Positions 16,217 through 25,215 of a stretch of 64,000 bases of DNA are shown here, piece after piece. The position numbers and the translations under genes are program-made. The notes beneath the pieces are model-generated. The model was not told where the DNA came from, searched no databases, and saw nothing but the letters and a program-made list of their open reading frames with translations. Origin of the DNA: Flavobacterium degerlachei (GTDB lineage Bacteria; Bacteroidota; Bacteroidia; Flavobacteriales; Flavobacteriaceae). The number at the start of each line of letters is the position of its first letter. Positions within the stretch are counted from its first letter, which is position 1. The stretch is taken from contig NZ_FNMV01000002.1 in the NCBI RefSeq assembly GCF_900106645.1, forward strand, positions 248,001 through 312,000. Reading direction: 5' to 3'.

Positions 16217-18442
16217 ATGAATTATAAAAAACTGACATTAAACAACATAATGTTTCTATTCCTTGTTCTAAGCTTCAAAATGATGGCTCAATCTGATATT
16301 ATTATTAAAAATCAAACAGCAAACGACAATGTAATAAGTATTGCGTCTGAGAGTGAAAGACCAGCAGCAATGTTACTAAAATCATATTTGGATAAATCTT
16401 TTACGAATTTATTTTTAATCCAAAATGAAAAAAAACAACTTGAAAAAAACGCTACAATTTATCTCAGCATATCAAAATTAAAAACAGATAATAGTTTTGT
16501 AATTAAGAGTGATGAAAAAGATATTTTTTTAATTGCACCCAACATTAAGTTGTTACGCTATGCCGTTTATACTTTATTAGAATCTTGGGGATATAGAAAA
16601 TTCACAGCAAAAGAAACTTATATCCCAAAACTAGATAAAATTACATTTCCGAAAAATACAGAACAATATTATAAACCTTCTTTTGAATATCGAGTATTAC
16701 TATATCCAGATGCGTATGATGAAGATTTTAGAGACTGGCATAAACTCGATTGGCATTTAAATGATTTTAATGTTTGGGGCCACTCCTTTGGTAAACTTTT
16801 ACCACCTAAAGAACACTTCAAAACAAATCCATCTTTCTTTGCACTTTATGAAGGATATCGCAATGACGAATCTCTTTGTATGACTAATGATACTGTAGTT
16901 GATATTGTTATAAAAAACATGCAGAAAGTAATCTCACAAAATCCAAATGCTCAATTCTATTCTGTAAGTCAAAATGATGATGTTGTATATTGTGAATGTC
17001 AAAAATGTAGCTCAATAAATAATAAATATGGAGGTCCGCAAGGTTCGTTATATTATTTTTTAAATAAAATAGCTAAACATTTTCCTAAAACAAAAATAGT
17101 AACGCTAGCTTATCTACATACATTTAAACCACCAAAAAGATTAAAACTGCAATCAAATTTATACACCTTAATTTGCCCTATTGAACTAAATCGAGGAATT
17201 GCTATAGAAAACGACAATACCAGTAAGTCTTTTAGAAAAACACTAGAAGACTGGAACAAAACCTCATCGCATTTATATTTATGGGATTATACAGTTCAGT
17301 TTTCCAATTATTTATCCCCTTTTCCTAATATCCATACGTTCTCTGACAACTATAAATTTTTTAAAAATAATAACATAAAAGGCCTATTCGTTCAGGGATA
17401 TGCAGATATACCAGGAGATTTCACAGAATTAAGACAATATCTTTTGGCCAAATTATTATGGAATTCCGATATTGATATCAATGCCGTTACAGATGATTTT
17501 CTAAGAGGTTTTTACGGTAATGCAGCTCCATATATTAAAAAGTATTTAAATCTTTTAACCGAAAATCAACAAAAATCAAATTCCTTTCTTGATATTTATT
17601 CTGGTCCTGTTCAAAGTAGAAATACCTTTTTATCTCCAGAAGCAATGGATCAATATGATATTTTAATAAATGAAGCTGAACTTGCGGTGCTTCAAGACTC
17701 GACATTAGAACCAAGAGTCCAAAAATTGCGATTAGCATTAGAATATGTCTTTTTTGAGCAATCAAAATTTTATGGTAAAGATCAACATGGTATGTTTACC
17801 ATTAATGAAAATGGAGAAAAATCGATAAGAAAAGGACTAACTGAAAGAGTCTTGAATTTTACAAAAAGATGTTCTGAACTAGGAATCTATGAATTAAGTG
17901 AAGCTGGCTTGTCTCCAGAAGAATATTACGAAGATTGGCTCGAAATAACTAACAACTCAAGCCCTCATTTAGGTGAAAATCTAAAAGTTGATTTTATCAC
18001 CACACCCGCTGAAGAATTTACTGGTAAAGGAACCTATGGATTAGTTGATGGAGCTAGAGGCTATAAAGATTATAATATCAACTGGATTGGATGGTATGGA
18101 ACTAATCCTGAGATAGAATTACTAACAAACAAGTTGAATTTCAACCGCATAAAAATAAATTTTTTAGACGATCAAAGACATTGGATCTTCCTTCCAAAAA
18201 AAATCTCTATCTACGGTTTTAACAATAATGAATGGTCCTTAATTACAGAAGAACTTACTGAAGATTTAACACAAAATACTGATATAAAAATAAATAGCAT
18301 AGTACTTAATCATAAAAACTTCACTAAATTTAATAAACTAAAAATCATAATTGAGAATCAAGATGATTTGCCAATTTGGAGAAAACGAAAACAAAAAAAA
18401 CCAATGGTCATGATTGATGAAATTGAGCTCTATAAAATATAG
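16217..18442 (+). CDS. Secreted DUF4838 glycosidase-like protein
   Basis: The 741-residue protein has an N-terminal signal peptide (about 1-24, ending MMAQ). The region from about 35 to 140 resembles the small domain that precedes alpha-glucuronidase-type barrels, and about 150-480 fits DUF4838, including the Cys cluster CECQKCSS, the ICPIELNRG strand and the HLYLWDYTVQFSNYL and GLFVQGY blocks. A C-terminal domain (about 580-741) looks beta-rich, like a sugar-binding module. It starts one base after the YaiO-like stop. Synthase-dependent export systems usually carry a periplasmic glycosidase or deacetylase, and this is the obvious candidate here. Substrate and activity are not known. Confidence 0.72.
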   Translation: MNYKKLTLNNIMFLFLVLSFKMMAQSDIIIKNQTANDNVISIASESERPAAMLLKSYLDKSFTNLFLIQNEKKQLEKNATIYLSISKLKTDNSFVIKSDEKDIFLIAPNIKLLRYAVYTLLESWGYRKFTAKETYIPKLDKITFPKNTEQYYKPSFEYRVLLYPDAYDEDFRDWHKLDWHLNDFNVWGHSFGKLLPPKEHFKTNPSFFALYEGYRNDESLCMTNDTVVDIVIKNMQKVISQNPNAQFYSVSQNDDVVYCECQKCSSINNKYGGPQGSLYYFLNKIAKHFPKTKIVTLAYLHTFKPPKRLKLQSNLYTLICPIELNRGIAIENDNTSKSFRKTLEDWNKTSSHLYLWDYTVQFSNYLSPFPNIHTFSDNYKFFKNNNIKGLFVQGYADIPGDFTELRQYLLAKLLWNSDIDINAVTDDFLRGFYGNAAPYIKKYLNLLTENQQKSNSFLDIYSGPVQSRNTFLSPEAMDQYDILINEAELAVLQDSTLEPRVQKLRLALEYVFFEQSKFYGKDQHGMFTINENGEKSIRKGLTERVLNFTKRCSELGIYELSEAGLSPEEYYEDWLEITNNSSPHLGENLKVDFITTPAEEFTGKGTYGLVDGARGYKDYNINWIGWYGTNPEIELLTNKLNFNRIKINFLDDQRHWIFLPKKISIYGFNNNEWSLITEELTEDLTQNTDIKINSIVLNHKNFTKFNKLKIIIENQDDLPIWRKRKQKKPMVMIDEIELYKI

Positions 18443-18453
18443 AAAACACTAAA

Positions 18454-18816
18454 ATGAAAAAGAAAATATTAATTATTGAAGATGATCCACTTATAATAAA
18501 AATTTTAGTTTTTATTTTAAAAAAAGAAGGGTACGAAACGTTCGTAGCGACAGAAGGTACTGATGGTATTGATCAAATAGGAAAACTCAACCCTGACCTA
18601 ATAATCACAGATATCATGATGCCTTATAAATCGGGACTTGAAATCACATCATTTTCTAAAAAAAACTACCCTAAAATTCCTTTGATAATTGTATCGTCAC
18701 TTGGAACAGAAGATCACACAGTTATAGAAGGTTTTAAGCTTGGTGCAGATGATTTTATTGCTAAACCATTTAACCCTATAGAATTAACTTTAAGAGTGAA
18801 GCGCTTTTTACTATAA
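18454..18816 (+). CDS. Stand-alone receiver (CheY-like) response regulator, module 2
   Basis: The 120-residue protein is a lone receiver domain: acidic residues E9, D10 and D11, phospho-acceptor Asp53 in IITDIMMP, Ser81/Ser82 in VSSLG and Lys104 in AKPF. It has no output domain and ends in LRVKRFLL, closely like the module 1 receiver (IRIKRLLR). It is 12 bases after the DUF4838 gene and is the last gene of the module. As with its paralogue, no kinase lies beside it; the nearest hybrid kinase in the window is far away at its right edge. It probably signals by contact with a partner such as the HEAT protein. Confidence 0.87.
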   Translation: MKKKILIIEDDPLIIKILVFILKKEGYETFVATEGTDGIDQIGKLNPDLIITDIMMPYKSGLEITSFSKKNYPKIPLIIVSSLGTEDHTVIEGFKLGADDFIAKPFNPIELTLRVKRFLL

Positions 18817-18887
18817 AGCACATATCTATACAAATCACAATTCATTATACAGTAAACACAATAAAGTCATAAGCTTATTGTCTTATA

Positions 18888-18918
18888 AAAACGTATATTT
18901 GCAAAAAATATACGTTTT
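18888..18918 (+). promoter_or_regulatory. Perfect inverted repeat overlapping the promoter and start of the helicase gene
   Basis: Bases 18888-18900 and 18906-18918 are a perfect 13-bp inverted repeat with a 5-base spacer, ending right at the ATG. The left arm contains TATATTTG (18894-18901), an exact minus-7 match. If transcription starts inside the repeat, the message would have almost no leader; if it starts upstream, a hairpin would abut the start codon. It could be an operator or a translation-control hairpin. Confidence 0.55.
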
Positions 18919-20271
18919 ATGACCACTTTTGAGCAATTCAACCTTCCTAAATCAGTACAAAAAGCAATTGATGATTTAGGGTTTACAACACCTACTCCTA
19001 TTCAGGAAAAAACTTTCTCTGTGATAATGTCTGGTCGCGATATGATGGGTATTGCACAAACAGGAACGGGTAAGACATTTGCCTATCTTTTACCCTTATT
19101 AAAATTATACAAATTCACTGAAGGACATACCCCAAAAATAGTAATCCTAGTCCCTACTCGTGAACTTGTAGTTCAGGTTGCAGAGGAAGTAGAAAAACTG
19201 ACTAAATACATGTCGGTTCGTACTGTCGCTATTTTCGGTGGAGTGAACATCAACACGCAAAAAACAACAGTTTATAAAGGTTGTGACATACTAGTAGGAA
19301 CGCCTGGAAGAATCATGGATTTAACATTAGACAATGTAATCCGTTTTGAGGACATGCAAAAACTGGTTATTGATGAATTTGATGAAATGTTAAATTTAGG
19401 TTTCCGTACTCAGTTGACAGCTATTTTGGCTATGATGCCAAAAAAACGTCAAAACATCCTCTTTTCAGCAACTATGACTGATGAAGTAGATGCAATTTTG
19501 AATGACTATTTCGATTATCCTGAAGAGGTTACACTTTCAGCTTCTGGAACTCCGTTAGAAAACATAAAGCAAATCGCGTATAACGCTCCCAACTTTAATA
19601 CTAAGGTAAACCTGTTGAAACACTTATTACAAAACAACGAAAACATGAGTCGTGTTTTAGTTTTTGTCAACAATAAGAAAATTTCTGATATGCTTCATGA
19701 GCGTATCGAAGAAGATTTTGAAGATCAATTTGGAGTAATACACTCTAATAAATCTCAAAATTACCGTTTGAGCACTATGGCTTCTTTTCAAGAAGGAAAT
19801 CTTCGTGGTCTTATAACAACGGACATTATGGCTAGAGGATTGGACATTTCTAACATTACACATGTTGTCAACTTCGAAATGCCAGACATGCCAGAATTAT
19901 ACATGCATAGAATTGGTAGAACAGGTCGTGCTGATAAAACCGGTATTGCGATCAGTTTTATTGCGCCACGTGAGGAAGAGTATAAAGTTGAAGTTGAAGT
20001 CCTGATGAATATGGAATTAGCAATTGAGACATTCCCTGAAGAGGTAGAAGTTTCTGCAAAACTAATCGAGCCAGAAAAAGAGCGACAAGTAGTTAAGTTC
20101 TTAATGAAAAAGAAGAAACTTGAAGGAGATGGCGCTTTCCAAGAGAAAAGTAAAAAGAATAAGAAAGTCAATTTAGGTGGTCCTGGAGTTACCAAGAAAA
20201 AAACTCATGGATCTGTCAATCGAAATATGTTAAAAACGAGAGACAAAAAGAGAAAAGACAAAAACAAATAG
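18919..20271 (+). CDS. DEAD-box-type ATP-dependent RNA helicase
   Basis: This 450-residue helicase has the Q-motif (FTTPTPIQE), Walker A (AQTGTGKT, residues 46-53), PTREL (79-83), motif II DEFD (152-155) in place of the canonical DEAD, SAT (183-185), and the C-terminal motif HRIGRTGR. A Lys-rich tail of about 60 residues follows, typical of RNA-binding extensions in RhlE-like proteins. It probably unwinds RNA in ribosome assembly or mRNA turnover. A perfect inverted repeat touches the start codon. A decayed copy of its first 100 bases lies at 11678, between the polysaccharide modules. Confidence 0.92.
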   Translation: MTTFEQFNLPKSVQKAIDDLGFTTPTPIQEKTFSVIMSGRDMMGIAQTGTGKTFAYLLPLLKLYKFTEGHTPKIVILVPTRELVVQVAEEVEKLTKYMSVRTVAIFGGVNINTQKTTVYKGCDILVGTPGRIMDLTLDNVIRFEDMQKLVIDEFDEMLNLGFRTQLTAILAMMPKKRQNILFSATMTDEVDAILNDYFDYPEEVTLSASGTPLENIKQIAYNAPNFNTKVNLLKHLLQNNENMSRVLVFVNNKKISDMLHERIEEDFEDQFGVIHSNKSQNYRLSTMASFQEGNLRGLITTDIMARGLDISNITHVVNFEMPDMPELYMHRIGRTGRADKTGIAISFIAPREEEYKVEVEVLMNMELAIETFPEEVEVSAKLIEPEKERQVVKFLMKKKKLEGDGAFQEKSKKNKKVNLGGPGVTKKKTHGSVNRNMLKTRDKKRKDKNK

Positions 20272-20277
20272 TATAAA

Positions 20278-20316
20278 AAAAAGGCTAAAAAATGAGATTC
20301 ATTTTTTAGCCTTTTT
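20278..20316. terminator. Bidirectional terminator between helicase and lactonase genes
   Basis: A 17-bp stem (20278-20294 with 20300-20316) with a 5-base loop has A-rich sequence on the left and T-rich sequence on the right, so it can end transcription from both convergent genes. Confidence 0.88.
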
Positions 20317-20344
20317 GCTTTTACAAAAACAACATTACGATTTA

Positions 20345-21457
20345 CTACTTTTCAGTAAACACTAAACATACGGGAGAACATAAGTCGATTCTCTTTCCAG
20401 TATCAGTAAGTGCACCAGTTGATTGATCTCTTTTAAAAATCATAATGTTGTTAGTGTATTGATGTGCAACCAATAGAAAGTTTCCTGTTGGGTCAATTGC
20501 AAAGTTACGTGGTCCCTTACCCAACGTACTTGTTTGTCCTTGTAATTCTAATTTCCCTTTTTTTGCTATTTTAAAGATCGTAATATCATTTGCTTCTCCT
20601 CTATTTGATGCATACAGAAATTTTCCGTCTGGTGAAATATGAATATCAGCAGAACTAAATGCTCCTTTGAAATCTTTCGCTAAAATACTGGTTTCCCCCA
20701 TTTTTTTCAATTTCCCTTCTGAATAGCAGAAAGTGGTTAAAGCACCATTCAATTCTTGCAATAGATAAACATACTTTCCATCTTTACTAAAAGTCAAATG
20801 TCTCGGTCCACTACCCGCACCTACTGAAATGCTATCTTTTACTTTTAAGGTCTTGTTAGTTGAGTTAGCATCATATTCATACGAATACACCTTATCATTC
20901 CCTAAATCATTAGACAATACAAACTTTTTGTCAGGAGAAAAATGCACCATATGTACATGTGGCCCTTCCTGTCTTTTGGTGTTAGGCCCTTTTCCGTAAT
21001 GCTGAATCACTTGTTTTGCTTCGGCAATACTTCCATCACTATTTTTTCCAAAGACGGAAATATTTCCACCGGAATAATTGGCAACGATCACGTTTTTATC
21101 GTCGTTGATTATATAACAAGGGTCTGCTCCCTTTGAATCTTGAGAATTTAAAAAATCTAATTTTCCGCTTGCTGAATCATAACCAAAAGAACTTACTTTG
21201 CTTTGAGCACCGAATTCATTTACAGAATAAACAAATTTATTGTCTTTCGAAACAGTCAAATAACTTGGATTCACAACATTCTCAGAAGCATTTTTAAAAT
21301 TAAAATCGCCTGTTTTTGAATCAAACTCATACACGTAAATTCCTTTACTCTCACATCCCTGAGTATACGTCCCAATCAGTAAATTAAATTTATCCTTTTG
21401 CGCTTGCGCCATTGTGAAAATTAAAAGTAAAAAAAGTGTGAAATATTGTTTTTTCAT
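20345..21457 (-). CDS. Secreted lactonase-family beta-propeller protein
   Basis: The start is placed at 21457 because it yields a good signal peptide (MKKQYFTLFLLLIFTMAQAQ); the upstream in-frame ATG adds 12 residues. The 370-residue protein has repeated propeller blades with motifs such as NPSYLTVSKDNKFVYSVNE, GPHVHMVHFSPDKKFV, GSGPRHLTFSKDGKYVYLL and GKGPRNFAIDPTGNFLLVA. These match the YbhE/6-phosphogluconolactonase family (seven blades). Export makes a role in the cytoplasmic pentose phosphate pathway unlikely; a lactone or sugar-acid hydrolase in the periplasm is more probable. It faces the helicase gene across a shared terminator. Confidence 0.85.
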   Translation of the reverse strand: MKKQYFTLFLLLIFTMAQAQKDKFNLLIGTYTQGCESKGIYVYEFDSKTGDFNFKNASENVVNPSYLTVSKDNKFVYSVNEFGAQSKVSSFGYDSASGKLDFLNSQDSKGADPCYIINDDKNVIVANYSGGNISVFGKNSDGSIAEAKQVIQHYGKGPNTKRQEGPHVHMVHFSPDKKFVLSNDLGNDKVYSYEYDANSTNKTLKVKDSISVGAGSGPRHLTFSKDGKYVYLLQELNGALTTFCYSEGKLKKMGETSILAKDFKGAFSSADIHISPDGKFLYASNRGEANDITIFKIAKKGKLELQGQTSTLGKGPRNFAIDPTGNFLLVAHQYTNNIMIFKRDQSTGALTDTGKRIDLCSPVCLVFTEK

Positions 21458-21626
21458 TTTTTGAAGTTTTATTAGAAAAGCTAAAATACACAATATACAG
21501 AACCCAATTCCTATTCCTTTAAAAATATAAAGTTATTTGAAAACTCATTTGTTGCAAAAAGAGATAAAATAGATTCCCTTCAATAAAAAATCAAACAATA
21601 GCGCCTTACAACTGCAAACAAATATG

Positions 21627-21634
21627 TATTTTTG
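21627..21634 (+). promoter_or_regulatory. Candidate minus-7 element, TATTTTTG
   Basis: An exact TAnnTTTG match lies 17 bases upstream of the start codon at 21652. The minus-33 region is not clear. Confidence 0.42.
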
Positions 21635-21651
21635 ATAAACTAAATATTAGA

Positions 21652-23580
21652 ATGCAATTTAGACATCCCGAAATTCTATATTTTCTCTTCTTGCTGATCG
21701 TACCAATTTTGGTTCACTTATTTCAATTTCGTCGTTTTAAAAAAGAATATTTTACCAATGTTCGCTTCCTTAAAGCACTTTCTGTACAAACCCGAAAAAG
21801 CTCTAAAATTAAGAAATGGTTACTTCTTAGCAGTCGTTTATTATTGCTTACTTGCATTATCCTTGCTTTTGCACAACCTTACTTCGAAGCTAAAGACAAC
21901 AAAAACACAACTAATGAATTGTACATTGTACTAGACAATTCGTTCAGTATGCAGGCGAAAGGAAAAAAGGGAGAATTATTAAAAAGAGCTGTCCAAGAAT
22001 TACTCGAAGATACTCCTGAAAACACTACTTTTTCATTACTCACTAATTCCGAAAACTACTGGAATACTGACATCAAGTCAATTCGAAATACCTTACAAAA
22101 CATAAAATACAGCGCAATACCATTTCAACTAGACTACGTGTTGGCTAAGATAAAGTCCCACAAATCGGCATTCAAAAAAGATATTGTGATTATCACTGAT
22201 GCTGTTGGTCTTGATACTAAAAAACTCAAAAAAAGTGACCAAAATGAGCTAATACATTTCATCATACCAAAAGCAGAACAAAAAAACAACGTTGCCATTG
22301 ATAGCGTTTTCATCCATGAAACACTGGAAAATTTCTATGAAATCACTGTTAATTTGTCCGCTTATGGATCTGGTATTAAGCCCGTTCCAATTGCTGTATA
22401 CAATCAAAGTAAGCTTATCGCAAAAACGCTTATTGACTTTGAAACCAATAAAAAGAGTGTCAATTTCACTATTCCAAAACAGGCTTTTCATGGCTATGTT
22501 TCCATAACTGACAACGGATTACCTTATGACAATATTTTATATTTCAGCATTTCCGAAATCAAAAAGGCAAATATAATCAGCATTGGCGAAGCAGAAAAAA
22601 GCAACTTCTTAAGTCGGATTTACACCAGTGATGAATTTAATTTCAACAATTCAACAATTGGTTCATTAGATTACAATGCAATTGAAAAACAAGACGCAAT
22701 CGTATTGAACGAACTTGATGAAATTCCGCAAGCCTTACAAAGCACTTTAAAGTCTTTTGTGCAAAAGGGTGGCAATCTGATTATAATACCTTCAGCAAAA
22801 AATCCAATTACAAATATGAATACATTTCTGATGAATTTTGGATCCATTCAATTTAAGAGCTTTGAAAACGTCGAGAAACTAATTACTAAAATCAATTTCA
22901 ACCATCCTTTATTTACTTCAGTATTCGAAAATAAAATTAACAATTTCCAATATCCAAGAACAAATAGTTCCTTTAGACTATCTAGTTCAAGTCCGGCGGC
23001 ATTGTCTAATGATGATCAAAGTGCTTTCTTGAGCTCTATATCAAATTCTAGTTCTACAGTTTATGTATTCTCGGCACCAATAAATAAGGTAAATTCTAAT
23101 TTTCAGCAGTCGCCATTAATCGTTCCTGTGTTCTATAAAATGGCAATAAGCAATCATAATAATGGCATCAACAATTTAACGATAGGCAATTCAAATCCTT
23201 TTCTTGTAGATGTGTTATTGTCAAAAGACGCAGTGCTAACCGTTAAAAACACGACGGAACAGTTTATCCCCATTCAACAGATTCTAAACAATAAGGTCAA
23301 ATTAGTTTTTAATGATTATCCGGAGCAAGCAGGAAATTTTGAAGTTTTCAATAAAAATGAAAGACTAGAGAACATCAGTTTTAATTATAGTAGAACAGAA
23401 AGTGATTTGGCTGCAGCCAATGAAAAAATGCTTTCCGACTATAAATCGACTAATTCTATAGCGTCTTTTTTCGATACTTTACAAACGGACCGAATGGACA
23501 ATCAAATTTGGAAATGGTTTGTTATCTTTGCACTGCTCTTTCTTTCAATAGAAACAGCAATCATAAGATTCATGAAATAA
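21652..23580 (+). CDS. BatA-like membrane protein with von Willebrand A domain
   Basis: The 642-residue protein has two N-terminal membrane helices (about 8-25 and 55-75) in the arrangement named the aerotolerance regulator or double-transmembrane domain, a vWA-like region with a metal-site motif DNSFSM near residue 91 and IITDAVGLD near 182, a long beta-rich middle, and a single helix at the C-terminus (WFVIFALLFLSIETAIIRFM). It is anchored at both ends with the bulk outside or inside the membrane. The following dihydroorotase-like gene is 46 bases away, the usual flavobacterial pairing. Precise function is unknown. Confidence 0.8.
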   Translation: MQFRHPEILYFLFLLIVPILVHLFQFRRFKKEYFTNVRFLKALSVQTRKSSKIKKWLLLSSRLLLLTCIILAFAQPYFEAKDNKNTTNELYIVLDNSFSMQAKGKKGELLKRAVQELLEDTPENTTFSLLTNSENYWNTDIKSIRNTLQNIKYSAIPFQLDYVLAKIKSHKSAFKKDIVIITDAVGLDTKKLKKSDQNELIHFIIPKAEQKNNVAIDSVFIHETLENFYEITVNLSAYGSGIKPVPIAVYNQSKLIAKTLIDFETNKKSVNFTIPKQAFHGYVSITDNGLPYDNILYFSISEIKKANIISIGEAEKSNFLSRIYTSDEFNFNNSTIGSLDYNAIEKQDAIVLNELDEIPQALQSTLKSFVQKGGNLIIIPSAKNPITNMNTFLMNFGSIQFKSFENVEKLITKINFNHPLFTSVFENKINNFQYPRTNSSFRLSSSSPAALSNDDQSAFLSSISNSSSTVYVFSAPINKVNSNFQQSPLIVPVFYKMAISNHNNGINNLTIGNSNPFLVDVLLSKDAVLTVKNTTEQFIPIQQILNNKVKLVFNDYPEQAGNFEVFNKNERLENISFNYSRTESDLAAANEKMLSDYKSTNSIASFFDTLQTDRMDNQIWKWFVIFALLFLSIETAIIRFMK

Positions 23581-23626
23581 ACGAATTCGTTTCTGGAATT
23601 CAGAATTAAAAAAATAATACCCGCAT

Positions 23627-24880
23627 ATGAAAGTAATCATCCGAGAAGCAAAAATTATCGATTCGACAAGTCCTTTTCACAACAAGACAGTAGATATTTT
23701 AATTGTAGATGGTTTAATTGAAAAAATTGGAGATTCCATTCCCAATACAGAAAATATAGAAGAAGTAAAACGATACAATCTTCATCTTTCCCAAGGTTGG
23801 TTTGACAGCAGTGTTTCACTTGGCGAACCTGGTTTTGAAGAAAGAGAAACCATTACAAATGGATTAAATGTAGCCGCAAGAAGTGGTTTTACAGCAATTG
23901 CTCTTCAACCAAACTCCTTCCCTATCATTGACAATCAATCACAGGTTAACTTCGTACAAAATAAAGCCAATGGCAGTGCCACACAACTTTACCCTATAGG
24001 TGCTTTAACAAAAGGCAGTGAAGGGAATGACATGGCAGAATTGTTTGACATGAAAAAAGTGGGAGCCATTGCTTTTGGAGACTACAACAAAAGCCAGCCT
24101 AATGCTAATTTGCTAAAAATAGCATTACAATACGTTCAGGATTTTGACGGATTAGTCATTGCATTTCCACAAGATGAAAAAATAAAAGGAAGCGGAGTTG
24201 TAAACGAAGGAATTGTTTCAACTGGTTTGGGATTAAAAGGTATTCCAAATCTAGCAGAAGAACTGCAAATCTCAAGAAATTTATTTTTGCTGGAATACAC
24301 AGGAGGCAAATTACACATCCCAACAGTTTCTACAGCAAAATCAGTCCAGTTAATTAAAGAAGCTAAAGCAAAGGGCTTAAATGTAAGCTGCAGCGTTGCT
24401 GTGCATCATTTAGTAATGACAGACGAAAAATTAGAAGGATTTGACACCAGATTTAAAGTATCGCCTCCCCTTAGAACTGAATTAGACCGAAAAGCATTAT
24501 TAACGGGGATATTAGACAATACGATCGATATGATTACATCAGATCATAACCCGATGGACATTGAACATAAAAAAATGGAGTTTGATACAGCTAAAAATGG
24601 AACTATAGGACTTGAAAGCGCTTATGGTGCTTTGATGACTGTATTACCTCTTGAAAAAGTAATCGAAAAACTGACTTCTGGAAAAACTGTTTTCGGAATT
24701 GAAAGTCAGTCTATCAAAGAAGGCGCGCCAGCAAACATCACTTTATTCAATCCCGAAGGAAATAGCGTTTTTACAAAATCATCTATACTGTCCAAGTCAA
24801 AAAACTCCGCATTTCTAGGAATGGAAACCAAAGGTCAGGTTTACGGGATTTTAAATCAAGCAAAATTAATTTTAGCATAA
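23627..24880 (+). CDS. Dihydroorotase-like protein lacking the metal-binding HxH
   Basis: The 417-residue protein aligns over its length with type I dihydroorotases, which close carbamoyl aspartate to dihydroorotate in pyrimidine synthesis. However, the signature DxHxHxRxPG reads DSSVSLGEPG at 60-69, so both metal ligands (Ser62, Ser64) and the substrate Arg (Gly66) are lost. Later motifs remain: LHIPTVST, VAVHHLVMTDE and the catalytic-Asp block ITSDHNPMD. This pattern resembles the non-catalytic PyrC-prime subunits that support aspartate transcarbamoylase assembly in Pseudomonas. A structural or altered role is likely; an active pyrC should exist elsewhere. The next gene starts 4 bases after the stop. 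Confidence 0.82.
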   Translation: MKVIIREAKIIDSTSPFHNKTVDILIVDGLIEKIGDSIPNTENIEEVKRYNLHLSQGWFDSSVSLGEPGFEERETITNGLNVAARSGFTAIALQPNSFPIIDNQSQVNFVQNKANGSATQLYPIGALTKGSEGNDMAELFDMKKVGAIAFGDYNKSQPNANLLKIALQYVQDFDGLVIAFPQDEKIKGSGVVNEGIVSTGLGLKGIPNLAEELQISRNLFLLEYTGGKLHIPTVSTAKSVQLIKEAKAKGLNVSCSVAVHHLVMTDEKLEGFDTRFKVSPPLRTELDRKALLTGILDNTIDMITSDHNPMDIEHKKMEFDTAKNGTIGLESAYGALMTVLPLEKVIEKLTSGKTVFGIESQSIKEGAPANITLFNPEGNSVFTKSSILSKSKNSAFLGMETKGQVYGILNQAKLILA

Positions 24881-24884
24881 CAAC

Positions 24885-25211
24885 ATGAATAACACTATTG
24901 AAACAGGTAAAACGGCGGCAATTACAAGCTATATTTTAGGCATTGGGGTATTTATTGCCATGTCTATGAATTCCGACGATAAAAATACCTTTGCCTCATT
25001 CCACATCCGTCAAGGACTAGGATTAACACTTACTTTTATCTCATTGGGATTAATTATAAGCAATTTTGACAGCTTAATGATTTCAGCACCAATGTGGATT
25101 TTCGTATCCGTTTTATGGTCTTATGGAATTTTCACTGCTATAAAAGGAGAAACAAAACCGGTTCCATTATTAGGGAATCTTTTTCAAAAATGGTTTGTAA
25201 ATATATCTTAA
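24885..25211 (+). CDS. Small membrane protein, DUF4870/Tic20-like
   Basis: The 108-residue protein has three hydrophobic helices (about 10-27, 43-62 and 68-88). The block FASFHIRQGLGLTL resembles the FHxRQ motif of DUF4870 and Tic20-like membrane proteins, whose function in bacteria is unclear. It lies between the dihydroorotase-like gene and an esterase with gaps of only four bases each, so the three genes are probably one transcript. Nothing in the sequence reveals a specific role. Confidence 0.7.
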   Translation: MNNTIETGKTAAITSYILGIGVFIAMSMNSDDKNTFASFHIRQGLGLTLTFISLGLIISNFDSLMISAPMWIFVSVLWSYGIFTAIKGETKPVPLLGNLFQKWFVNIS

Positions 25212-25215
25212 ACAA

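Noticed and set aside
4969..18816. Biofilm control by c-di-GMP in the polysaccharide modules
   Set aside because: No GGDEF, EAL or PilZ domain is present in any of the ten genes, so this link is not supported here.
19788..20195. 135-codon minus-strand frame inside the helicase gene
   Set aside because: Shadow of a strongly supported gene; Ser/Phe-rich product mirrors the Lys-rich tail of the helicase.
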